A stretch of 7,705 nt of DNA from Competibacteraceae bacterium UBA3908 (lineage in GTDB: Bacteria; Pseudomonadota; Gammaproteobacteria; Competibacterales; Competibacteraceae). Of this stretch, positions 1-6,133 are shown piece after piece. Location of the stretch: assembly GCA_002391525.1 (NCBI GenBank), contig DGFE01000182.1, forward strand, positions 1 to 7,705, written 5' to 3'. Each line of letters starts with the position of its first letter. Position 1 is the stretch's first letter. A model generated the notes under the pieces. It did no database searches. It saw only the letters and a list, made by a program, of their open reading frames with translations, and was not told where the DNA came from. The translations under genes were made by a program, and so were the position numbers.

Positions 1-296
1 TTCACCACCACGCCGAGATGCACTCCCGTGTCGACCCAGTGGCCGAGCAGGGTCGTGATGACGCCGGCCACAAGCAGGATGTAGAGCAGCACGTCGTGGA
101 AATGCTTGAAATACCGCTTCAGCGGTCCGTCCCGGGGCGGGGCGGGCAGCCGGTTCGGGCCGACGCTTTCGAGGCGCTGGGCGGCTTCCGCGGCGGTGAG
201 TCCCTCGCGCCGGCTTTGCAGCCGGTCGAGCGCTTCGTCGGCGGGCAGGGTGTGCGGAGCGCTGATGCTGAAAGGAGAGTGGGCGGTTTGACTCAT
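1..296 (-). CDS. P2-type cation-transporting P-type ATPase, N-terminal part (truncated by window edge)
   Basis: The reverse strand encodes 98 residues from an ATG at 296-294 and stays open to the window edge. Residues about 12-65 resemble the cytosolic N-terminal domain of P-type cation ATPases, with the pattern GLTAAEAAQRLESVGPNRLP. A hydrophobic first membrane segment follows at about 69-86 (DVLLYILLVAGVITTLLG), then HWVDTGVHLGVVV. This pairing is typical of the P2 (calcium/PMA1-like) group that hydrolyses ATP to move Ca2+, Na+ or other cations. The phosphorylation motif DKTGT and the ion-binding helices lie outside the window, so the ion cannot be told. A purine-rich GATCAAGAG lies just before the start. 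An ATG 13 bases further upstream is in another frame. The gene is transcribed away from the glycosyltransferase. The family call is firm and the substrate is open. Confidence 0.85.
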   Translation of the reverse strand, partial: MSQTAHSPFSISAPHTLPADEALDRLQSRREGLTAAEAAQRLESVGPNRLPAPPRDGPLKRYFKHFHDVLLYILLVAGVITTLLGHWVDTGVHLGVVV

Positions 297-326
297 GCTC
301 TTGATCCATGACTCGGTGGAGTAAAC

Positions 327-346
327 CGGCCCGTCGTCGCGGGCCG
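327..346. repeat. GC-rich inverted repeat in the divergent intergenic gap
   Basis: CGGCCCG (327-333) and CGGGCCG (340-346) are perfect inverted arms around the 6-base loop TCGTCG. If the P-type ATPase is transcribed from the AT-rich pocket near 360-380, this hairpin would lie in its 5' leader, about 30 bases before the start codon. No T-run follows closely on either strand, so it is not a convincing terminator. Its role is unknown. Confidence 0.5.
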
Positions 347-390
347 ACCGGGCATTTTGGGTTGCATCATATAGCGTTATGACACCTTGC

Positions 391-452
391 CTGGATGGGG
401 GTTTCGATTGTGCTGTATTGCAATGCAGCAAAAGGTTTAGAATCCCATCCAG
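391..452. repeat. Nested inverted repeats upstream of the glycosyltransferase
   Basis: Outer arms CTGGATGGG (391-399) and CCCATCCAG (444-452) are perfect 9-base reverse complements. Between them, at 411-430, lies a 20-base dyad centred on TTGCAA. Its half-sites TGCTG and CAGCA flank it, with only one mismatched pair (T416 against G425), which would be a G-U wobble in RNA. The two repeats can form one long stem with an internal loop, or the inner dyad can act as a protein operator. The stretch is more AT-rich than its surroundings and sits 120-180 bases upstream of the likely start at 574. I know no regulator for this site. Confidence 0.6.
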
Positions 453-560
453 ACACAGCGGTCAATTTCGCGTTGAGCGGGCGCTTCTCGCCTTCGACTC
501 GGACGACAACCGCGCGTGCCGACCCCGAATGACAACAAGCCCGTTTCGCGGGTTATCGAT

Positions 561-565
561 GGGAG
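561..565 (+). promoter_or_regulatory. Ribosome binding site that fixes the glycosyltransferase start
   Basis: GGGAG at 561-565 lies 8 bases before the ATG at 574. The in-frame ATGs at 529, 559 and 379 have no comparable site. The 574 start also begins the protein directly at the first beta strand (MRIAMLSSES), as usual in this fold. Confidence 0.65.
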
Positions 566-573
566 TCAAGTTC

Positions 574-1740
574 ATGCGTATCGCCATGCTTTCCTCGGAA
601 TCCCTGCACTCCATTTCTTCCGGCGGCCTCGGCGTGCACGTCACGGAACTCGCCGCCGGCCTGCAGCGGCGGGGGCACGACCTGCATGTCATCACCCGGC
701 GCAAGGAGGATCAGAATTACTATGACTGCATCGACGGCGTGCACTACCACCGCGTCGATCACGGCCTGAGCGAAAACGACGTCGAGTGCATGGACTTCAT
801 GTGCAAGGCCATGGCCCATCGTTTTCACGAAGTGACCTCCATGATCGGGAAATTTGAAATCGTGCACGCCCACGACTGGCTGACCGCCAACGCCATGAAA
901 TACGCGATGGATGGGTTCGGCACGCCGGGCGTGCTGACGATGCATTCCACCGAGTATGGCCGCGACGGCAACGTGTTTTACGAAGGCTTCGCCCGCTGGG
1001 TCCGCGACGCCGAGGCCGCGGGTTGCCACAACGCCAGCGTGGTGATCGCGGTCAGCCACTTCCTGGCCGACGAGCTGCGCCGCATCTACCAGGTTCCGAA
1101 CGAGAAGATTCATATCGTCCCCAATGGCGTCAACTATCATGCCTTCGACGGCTTCCTCGATCCCGCCGAGGTCAAGGGCCGCTACGGCATCGCCCCACTG
1201 GCGCCGACCATTTTCTCGCCAGGCCGGATGACGGTGCAGAAAGGCATGGACATGCTGGTCGAGGCCGTGCCGATGGTGCTGGCGTCCTATCCCGAAACCC
1301 GGTTCGTCATTTCCGGCGAGGGACCGGAGAAGGATGCGGTCGTGCGTCGCGCCTACGAAGTCGGCGCCAGCGGGGCGATGGTCTTCCTCGGTCACATGCC
1401 CCGCTGGCAATATATCGACCTGATGCGCGCCTGCGACATCCTGGCGGTGCCGAGTCGCAACGAGCCGTTCGGCATCGTCGTGCTGGAGGCTTGGGCGGCG
1501 GGCAAACCGGTGGTCGCCACCACCGCCGGAGGACCGCGGGAATTTGTCTGGCACGACGTGAACGGCTTTCTGGTCGACGCCAACGCCGGTGGCATGGCGC
1601 ATGGCATCGGTTCGCTGTTGGCCGATCACGATCATTGCCGGGTGCTTGGCGCCAACGGTCGTCGGGCGGTGGAGGAAAAATTCAACTGGGACAACGTGGC
1701 CGCCTACACCGAGGGGGTTTATCATGTCGTGGCGCGCTGA
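574..1740 (+). CDS. GT4-family (GT-B fold) glycosyltransferase, glycogen-synthase-like
   Basis: The product is 388 residues, a normal length for a GT-B enzyme with two Rossmann-like domains. The N-terminal acceptor domain starts MRIAMLSSES and has the GGLG loop (17-20) typical of glycogen/starch synthases and GT4 enzymes. HAHDW (98-102) and HSTEYGR (124-130) also fit. The donor domain starts near 210 with FSPGRMTVQKG (214-224), whose R218 and K223 are the usual phosphate-binding pair. It ends with the E-x7-E motif EPFGIVVLE (297-305), which binds the nucleotide-sugar. It should transfer a sugar from an NDP-sugar with retention of configuration in the cytoplasm. Whether the product is glycogen, a glycoside or a surface glycan cannot be told. 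There is no signal peptide or membrane segment. The open frame extends up to 379, but that leader overlaps inverted repeats and lacks a ribosome site. The gene is divergent from the P-type ATPase, and 135 bases separate it from atpB. Confidence 0.85.
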   Translation: MRIAMLSSESLHSISSGGLGVHVTELAAGLQRRGHDLHVITRRKEDQNYYDCIDGVHYHRVDHGLSENDVECMDFMCKAMAHRFHEVTSMIGKFEIVHAHDWLTANAMKYAMDGFGTPGVLTMHSTEYGRDGNVFYEGFARWVRDAEAAGCHNASVVIAVSHFLADELRRIYQVPNEKIHIVPNGVNYHAFDGFLDPAEVKGRYGIAPLAPTIFSPGRMTVQKGMDMLVEAVPMVLASYPETRFVISGEGPEKDAVVRRAYEVGASGAMVFLGHMPRWQYIDLMRACDILAVPSRNEPFGIVVLEAWAAGKPVVATTAGGPREFVWHDVNGFLVDANAGGMAHGIGSLLADHDHCRVLGANGRRAVEEKFNWDNVAAYTEGVYHVVAR

Positions 1741-1875
1741 TTTCGCCACTCGTCCCACACTCGGCGTCTCGCTCCGCTTTCCCTCCAGGGAAGGGGGAGA
1801 CCGTGCATCGGTTGTTTTGCAAGACCCCTCCCCCCGCGCGGGGGGATCGGGTAATCGTTCCTGAACCGGGCCAGC
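1741..1875. repeat. REP-like palindromic intergenic element before atpB
   Basis: This gap holds two palindromes. TTCCCT (1779-1784) and AGGGAA (1787-1792) form a 6-base stem with a CC loop. At 1829-1846 is a perfect 18-base palindrome: T, six C, GCGC, six G, A. A GTTGTTTTGCAAGACC segment lies between them. The layout of C/G-rich arms with TTCCCTCCAGGGAA and TTTTGCAA linkers resembles dispersed extragenic repeats of GC-rich proteobacteria. No T-run follows either stem, so an intrinsic terminator is not supported. No clear promoter for the atp genes is visible here. The element sits where atpD, atpC, atpQ and atpR would normally lie. Confidence 0.5.
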
Positions 1876-2574
1876 ATGACCATCAGTCCCGACCAGACCC
1901 TCCTGTTCGAGTTCGGCTTTGTCCGAATCAACGCCACCCTGCTCTTTACCTGGCTGACCATCGCCCTGCTGGCCGGGCTGGCGCGCTGGATAACCAGCAA
2001 ACTGTCCACCACCGGTGAACTGTCGCCTTGGCAAAACCTGCTGGAAGTACTGGTCGAGGGCGCCCAGAACCAGATTCGGGACATCGCCCGCCAGGATGCC
2101 GGTCCGTTCCTGCCGTTCATCGCCACTCTGTTCCTGTTCATCGCCGCCTGCAACCTGCTGGCGGTCGTCCCCGGTTACGAACCGCCCACGGGTTCGCTGT
2201 CCACCACCACCGCGCTGGCGCTGTGCGTGTTCTGCGCGGTGCCGTTTTATGGGATCCGCCGGCATGGCGTGCGCGGTTTCCTGCGTCTGTACCTGGAACC
2301 GACTCCGCTGATGTTGCCGCTCAATATCATCGGCGAACTGGCCCGCACCCTGGCGCTGGCGGTGCGGCTGTACGGCAACGTGATGAGCGGCGGATTGGTG
2401 GTGGCGATTCTGCTGCTGGTGGCGCCGTTCGTGTTCCCGGCGCTGATGCACGCCCTGGGCTTGCTGACCGGCTTGATCCAGGCCTACATTTTCGCGGTGC
2501 TGGCCACGGTGTTCATCGCCGCCGCGTCCGCCGCCCAGGAACAGACCATCGGCCATTCCCAACCCCGTTTGTGA
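1876..2574 (+). CDS. atpB: N-ATPase (alternate F-type ATPase) subunit a
   Basis: This 232-residue inner-membrane protein is the stator half of the ion channel against the c-ring. The N-terminus MTISPDQTLLFEFGFVRINAT is typical of the alternate F-ATPase a subunit and supports this start, although only a weak GGG precedes the ATG. Membrane segments are visible at about 20-38, 78-98, 111-125, 171-190 and 196-218. The essential arginine that opposes the c-ring carboxylate is R164, in GELARTLALAVRLYGNVMSG (153-172). Q202, in GLIQAYIFAVL, matches the conserved glutamine of the last helix. The protein is shorter than typical proteobacterial a subunits (about 270). It is the first gene of the five-gene run, and atpE starts 11 bases after its stop. 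Confidence 0.93.
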   Translation: MTISPDQTLLFEFGFVRINATLLFTWLTIALLAGLARWITSKLSTTGELSPWQNLLEVLVEGAQNQIRDIARQDAGPFLPFIATLFLFIAACNLLAVVPGYEPPTGSLSTTTALALCVFCAVPFYGIRRHGVRGFLRLYLEPTPLMLPLNIIGELARTLALAVRLYGNVMSGGLVVAILLLVAPFVFPALMHALGLLTGLIQAYIFAVLATVFIAAASAAQEQTIGHSQPRL

Positions 2575-2585
2575 TCAAGACACTT

Positions 2586-2864
2586 ATGGATCCTGTACTG
2601 TTGATCGGCGTCGTTTCCATCGTCACCGCCGGCCTGACCGTTGGCCTGGGCACCGTCGGACCGGCTTTGGCCGAAGGTCGCGCCGTCACTCACGCGCTGC
2701 TGGCTATCGCCCAGCAACCGGACGAGGCCACCACGATCAGCCGCACCCTGTTCGTCGGGCTGGCGATGATCGAATCGACCGCGATTTACTGTTTCGTGGT
2801 GTCGCTGATCCTGATCTTCGCCAACCCGTTCTGGAATCATTTCGTCGCCGCCGCGGCCCCCTAG
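2586..2864 (+). CDS. atpE: N-ATPase subunit c (rotor ring proteolipid) with two-carboxylate ion site
   Basis: The 92-residue product is a hairpin of two membrane helices (about 4-44 and 52-81) joined by the polar loop QQPDEA (43-48), where the usual form is RQP. Helix 2 carries the ion-binding glutamate E63 in the motif E-S-T-x-x-Y (63-68), the ligand set of Na+-binding c-rings such as that of Ilyobacter tartaricus. Aligned without gaps from the GP pair to the QP loop, E30 in helix 1 falls on I. tartaricus Q32, which gives a second carboxylate. The GxGxGxG packing motif of helix 1 is partly replaced by alanine (GPALAEG, 25-31). These traits are known in the N-ATPase family. Ion choice is not settled, because a Burkholderia pseudomallei N-ATPase ring was reported to be proton-specific. 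No strong ribosome site is seen, so coupling to atpB is likely. Confidence 0.94.
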   Translation: MDPVLLIGVVSIVTAGLTVGLGTVGPALAEGRAVTHALLAIAQQPDEATTISRTLFVGLAMIESTAIYCFVVSLILIFANPFWNHFVAAAAP

Positions 2865-2866
2865 CC

Positions 2867-3631
2867 ATGGAACTGGACGGGTTCACCGTCGCCGCCCAGG
2901 TCGGCAACTTCCTGCTGCTGTTGTGGCTGCTCAAGCGGTTCCTGTATCGCCCGATTCTCGAGGCGATGGCCGCCCGCCAGCAGCGGATCGCCGCCGCGCT
3001 GGCGGAAGCGCAGGCCCAGGCGGCGGCAGCCGAAGCCCTGCGCCAGGATTACCTGGCGCGACAACGGGATCTGGCGGCCAGTCGGGAAAGCTGGCTGATC
3101 CAGGCTCGGGAAGAAGTCGCCGCGCAACGGCAAACCTGGCTGGCGCAGGCGCGGACCGAAGTGGACGAGGCGCGGGAACGCTGGCGGGCGGAACTGGAGC
3201 GGGAACAGCGGGATTATCGGCAAACGCTGCAACGCGAGGCCGCTCGGCGGTTGCTGGCGCTGACCCGGCGCGCGCTGCACGACTTGGCCAACGCCGAACT
3301 GGAAGCGCACATGGCGTCCACCCTGTTGGCGCGACTGCAAACGCTGGATCGCGAAACCCGGCAAACGCTGGCTCGGGCTGCGCGAGACGGTTGCGTGATC
3401 CTCACCGTTTTTCCGCTGCCGGAACCCCAGCGGCGGGTGCTGACCACCGGCTTGCAGCAGTTGCTCGACCCCGGCCTGAACCCGGAGTTCCGAACCGACC
3501 CCGCCGCGTCTCCGGGCATCACTCTCGAAACCCCGAGCCAGCGATTGGCTTGGACGCTGGACAGTTACCTCGACGGGTTCGCCGCCGAATTGCAGACGCA
3601 GGTTCTTTCCGAGGGTAACAGCGGCGCATGA
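2867..3631 (+). CDS. atpF: N-ATPase subunit b with C-terminal delta-like domain
   Basis: At 254 residues this is much longer than a classical b subunit (about 156). It starts two bases after atpE. One membrane segment near the N-terminus (about 7-27, QVGNFLLLLWLLKRFLYRP) leads into a long charged helix rich in A, Q, R and E (about 30-170). This is the peripheral stalk that stops the alpha/beta head from turning. After about residue 172 the character changes to a compact domain. CVILTVFPLPEPQRRVLTTGLQQLL (175-199) and a later GITLETPSQRLAWTLDSYLDGF segment resemble the C-terminal part of F-ATPase delta (OSCP). There is no separate delta gene here, as known for N-ATPases, so this extension probably replaces it. 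It overlaps atpA by four bases (ATGA). Confidence 0.9.
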   Translation: MELDGFTVAAQVGNFLLLLWLLKRFLYRPILEAMAARQQRIAAALAEAQAQAAAAEALRQDYLARQRDLAASRESWLIQAREEVAAQRQTWLAQARTEVDEARERWRAELEREQRDYRQTLQREAARRLLALTRRALHDLANAELEAHMASTLLARLQTLDRETRQTLARAARDGCVILTVFPLPEPQRRVLTTGLQQLLDPGLNPEFRTDPAASPGITLETPSQRLAWTLDSYLDGFAAELQTQVLSEGNSGA

Positions 3632-5169
3632 TCCTGCCGGAATGGTTCGCCGGTTTCGACGCTGCCCTCAACGGCTACCGTCCACCTGTGCGCCCGGTGG
3701 AAATTGGCACAGTCACCACGGTCGGTCAGGGCGTGGCGCGGGTGCGCGGCCTGCCGGGCGTAGCGGCGCTGGAACTGGTTCGCTTCGCCGACGATTCGAC
3801 CGGCATCGCCTTCGACCTGGACGTGGCGGAAGTCGGAGTGGTGCTGCTGCGGGATCAGGGCGGCTTGCGGGCCGGCGCGAGGGCGGAGCGCACCGGGCGG
3901 GTACTGGATACGCCGGTCGGAGCGGAATTGCTGGGACGAGTCGTCAACGCGCTCGGCGAACCGCTGGACGGCGGCGGTCCGATCGATGCGACGGAACGCT
4001 GGTCGGCGGAGCGGCCCGCGCCGCCGATTCTGGCCCGCGCGCCGGTCAGCGTGCCCCTGGCGACCGGGGTCAAGGCCGTGGATGCGACCATCCCCATCGG
4101 ACGCGGCCAGCGCGAGCTGATTCTGGGCGACCGCCAGACCGGCAAGACCGCCCTGGCGGTGGACGCCATCCTCAATCAGGCCGACAGCGGCGTCATCTGC
4201 GTCTACTGCGCCATCGGTCAGCGCGGCGCGGCGGTGGCGCAGGTGATCGCCGCCTTGCGCCAGCGGGGGGCGCTGACCTACAGCGTGGTCGTGGTCGCCG
4301 CCGGCGAAGACCCACCGGGTTTGCAGGCGTTCACCCCCTACGCCGCGACCAGCATCGCCGAGTGGTTCATGGTTCGGGGGCGCGACGTGCTGATCGTGTA
4401 CGATGACCTGACCCGCCATGCCCAGGCTTATCGGGAACTGTGCCTGTTGCTGCGCCGCCCGCCGGGCCGGGAGGCGTTTCCCGGTGATATTTTCTATCTG
4501 CATTCCCGCCTGCTGGAACGCGCCGCCCGTCTGCGCCCGGAATACGGCGGCGGCTCGCTGGCGGCGCTGCCGATTGTCGAAACCGAGGCGCAGAATCTCG
4601 CCGCCTATATTCCCACCAATCTGATCTCGATCACCGACGGGCAGATCTATCTCGCGCCGACGCTGGCCCGTAAGGGCATCTGGCCGGCGGTGGACATCGG
4701 CAAGTCGGTGTCGCGGGTCGGCGGCAAGGCGCAGTTGCCGGCTTATCGGGCGGTGGCCGGAGAATTGCGGCTGGCCTACGCCCAGTTCGAGGAGATGGAA
4801 GCCTTCGCCCGGTTCGGCACCCGGCTCGACGACGCCACCCGCCGCGCCATCGACCGGGGCCAGCGGTTGCGGGAAGTGCTCAAGCAACCGCAATATCGAC
4901 CGCTGCCGGCGGCGGAACAGATCGCGGTACTGCTGGCCGTCACCCAGGGCGAGTTCGACGCCGTGCCGCTGGAGCGGATCGGCGAGGCCGAGCAGGCGGT
5001 GCGGGCGGCGATGGTAACTCATTGCACGGAGATCAATCGGCGGATCGCGGCGGGCGCCGAGTTGAGCGAGGAGGATCGTCACGCCCTGCTCGGCGCCGCC
5101 CGCGCGGCGCTGACGAATCTCTCCACCTTCACCCCCAACTCCTCGTCCGCTGGCGGGCGAGGGGAGTGA
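3628..5169 (+). CDS. atpA: N-ATPase F1 subunit alpha
   Basis: The 513-residue product has the order of an F1 alpha subunit: N-terminal beta-barrel (about 22-90), nucleotide-binding domain (about 91-375) and C-terminal helices. The Walker A motif is GDRQTGKT (167-174) and the Walker B strand is VLIVYDDL (254-261). The arginine finger that completes the beta catalytic site is R363 in DIGKSVSRVGGKAQ (356-369). VDIGKSVSRVGGKAQ is the form typical of the alternate F-ATPase. Alpha binds ATP but is non-catalytic, so activity requires a beta subunit, and no beta gene is present in the window. The gene begins within the atpF stop (ATGA). The last 15 or so residues (from about T496, NLSTFTPNSSSAGGRGE) do not look like a normal alpha C-terminus and coincide with a REP-like repeat. 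Confidence 0.95.
   Translation: MILPEWFAGFDAALNGYRPPVRPVEIGTVTTVGQGVARVRGLPGVAALELVRFADDSTGIAFDLDVAEVGVVLLRDQGGLRAGARAERTGRVLDTPVGAELLGRVVNALGEPLDGGGPIDATERWSAERPAPPILARAPVSVPLATGVKAVDATIPIGRGQRELILGDRQTGKTALAVDAILNQADSGVICVYCAIGQRGAAVAQVIAALRQRGALTYSVVVVAAGEDPPGLQAFTPYAATSIAEWFMVRGRDVLIVYDDLTRHAQAYRELCLLLRRPPGREAFPGDIFYLHSRLLERAARLRPEYGGGSLAALPIVETEAQNLAAYIPTNLISITDGQIYLAPTLARKGIWPAVDIGKSVSRVGGKAQLPAYRAVAGELRLAYAQFEEMEAFARFGTRLDDATRRAIDRGQRLREVLKQPQYRPLPAAEQIAVLLAVTQGEFDAVPLERIGEAEQAVRAAMVTHCTEINRRIAAGAELSEEDRHALLGAARAALTNLSTFTPNSSSAGGRGE
5120..5168. repeat. REP-like repeat spanning the atpA 3' end and atpG start region
   Basis: The segment reads CTCTCCACCTTCACCCCCAA and then folds into a hairpin at 5138-5167. 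Arms ACTCC/GGAGT and TCGTCC/GGGCGA (one T-G pair, a GG bulge) close the loop GCTGGC. Runs of the type 'CACCCCCAACTCCT...GGGCGAGGGGAGTGA' are characteristic of dispersed extragenic palindromes in GC-rich proteobacteria. Here the repeat supplies the alpha tail codons, the TGA stop and the purine-rich stretch used as ribosome site for atpG. The repeat assignment rests on pattern recognition only. Confidence 0.5.
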
Positions 5170-5180
5170 ACCCCGCCGCC

Positions 5181-6080
5181 ATGCCGACCCTGGACAGCCT
5201 GCGCCATACCGTCGCCACGGTGGAAAATCTGCAAGGCATCGTCCGCACCATGAAAACCCTGGCGGCGGTGAGCATCCGCCAGTACGAACAGGCGGTTGCG
5301 GCGGTCGCCGACTACGAACGGGCGGTGCGCCTGGCACTGGCGGCGCTATTGAGTGAAACGGCTCCTGTCCGCCCCCAATCCGACCTTTCCGCGTCGAGGG
5401 TCAGGGAACCCGTCGTCGGCGTGGTGGCGTTCGGTTCCGATCATGGCCTGTGCGGACGATTCAACGAAGATCTGGCCGAACAGGTCCGCGCGGCGCTGGC
5501 CGGGTTCCCGGCGCACGGTCATCGCATCCTGGCGGTGGGAGTCCGGCTGGCGGCGGCGCTGGAGAGTTTGGGCCTGGTCCCGGAACAGACGTTTTATACC
5601 CCCGCCGCCGCGACTGGCATCGTGCAGACCCTGCGGCAACTGCTGCCGACGCTGGAGCAATGGCGGAATCCAGGCGTTGTCCGGCTGCTGTTGTGTCAGC
5701 AGCGTCCGCAAGCCGGTATGCGTCCGACGCCCCACACGCTGGCGCTGCTGCCGCTCGATCCCGCCATGTTCCACAGCCCCGGACCGTGGCCGGGGCGTTC
5801 GTTGCCCGGCCATTACGGCGACCGGGCCACCTTGCTGTCCACCCTGCTGAGCGAGTGGCTGTTCATCGCCTTCTTCCGCGCCTGCGCCGAATCGCTGGCC
5901 AGCGAACACGCCAGCCGCTTGCTGGCGATGCAGAACGCCGAGCGCAACATCGAGGACAAGCTGACGGCGCTGCACACGCTCTATCACCAGCAACGGCAGG
6001 AGGCGATCACCACCGAGTTGCTGGATGTCATCGTCGGTTTCGAGGCGATGATGGGCCTGTCCCAACCGACGTCCGCCTGA
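5181..6080 (+). CDS. atpG: N-ATPase F1 subunit gamma (central rotor shaft)
   Basis: The 299-residue product is the central stalk that couples c-ring rotation to the alpha/beta head. The N-terminal helix MPTLDSLRHTVATVENLQ is followed by GIVRTMKTLAAVSI (19-32), a conserved gamma segment. GSDHGLCGRFN (85-95) matches the family signature GSDRGLCGGFN. The C-terminal helix (about 236-290) carries SRLLAMQNAERNIEDKL and RQEAITTELLDVIVGFEAM, which pair with the N-terminal helix as a coiled coil. I chose ATG 5181. A GTG at 5166 overlaps the atpA stop, but it would have no spacing from the purine-rich GAGGGGAG stretch. With 5181 that stretch is about 14 bases away, a little long. It is the last gene of the cluster, followed by a 148-base gap. 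Confidence 0.92.
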   Translation: MPTLDSLRHTVATVENLQGIVRTMKTLAAVSIRQYEQAVAAVADYERAVRLALAALLSETAPVRPQSDLSASRVREPVVGVVAFGSDHGLCGRFNEDLAEQVRAALAGFPAHGHRILAVGVRLAAALESLGLVPEQTFYTPAAATGIVQTLRQLLPTLEQWRNPGVVRLLLCQQRPQAGMRPTPHTLALLPLDPAMFHSPGPWPGRSLPGHYGDRATLLSTLLSEWLFIAFFRACAESLASEHASRLLAMQNAERNIEDKLTALHTLYHQQRQEAITTELLDVIVGFEAMMGLSQPTSA

Positions 6081-6120
6081 CACCGAACCGGAACGCGCTG
6101 CGACGCGAACGCCCGCTCGC

Positions 6121-6133
6121 AAGGCGCCGCCTT
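6121..6133. repeat. Short dyad abutting the CTTAAG box
   Basis: AAGGCG (6121-6126) and CGCCTT (6128-6133) are inverted around one base, 41 bases after the atpG stop. The right arm runs into the first CTTAAG. It is too tight for a good RNA hairpin and has no T-run, so a terminator for atpG is not well supported. Confidence 0.35.

Noticed and set aside
18..311. Plus-strand open frame of 97 codons at the left end
   Set aside because: The minus strand encodes a recognisable P-type ATPase N-terminus over the same bases.
418..443. Sigma-70 promoter TTGCAA with TAGAAT
   Set aside because: The -10-like hexamer is good, but the spacer is only 14 bases and both elements overlap the inverted repeats, so I do not call it.
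379..573. N-terminal extension of the glycosyltransferase from ATG 379
   Set aside because: The 65 extra residues have no family match and cover the nested inverted repeats. The ribosome site GGGAG fits ATG 574.
1829..1846. Intrinsic terminator for the glycosyltransferase
   Set aside because: The perfect C/G palindrome has no loop and no following T-run on either strand.
553..2562. A 669-codon open frame on the minus strand opposite the glycosyltransferase and atpB
   Set aside because: It is rich in H, Q, R and G with no domain pattern. It spans two well-recognised plus-strand genes and an intergenic repeat, so it is a GC-rich antisense shadow.
5166..5180. GTG start for atpG overlapping the atpA stop
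   Set aside because: It is possible, but it would leave no spacing after the purine-rich stretch. ATG 5181 begins with the usual gamma N-terminus. It is not fully excluded.
3565..5337. A 590-codon minus-strand open frame opposite atpA
   Set aside because: Alpha on the plus strand has clear Walker and arginine-finger motifs. The reverse frame is compositionally odd, and its SPASGRGVGGEGG stretch is only the repeat read backwards.
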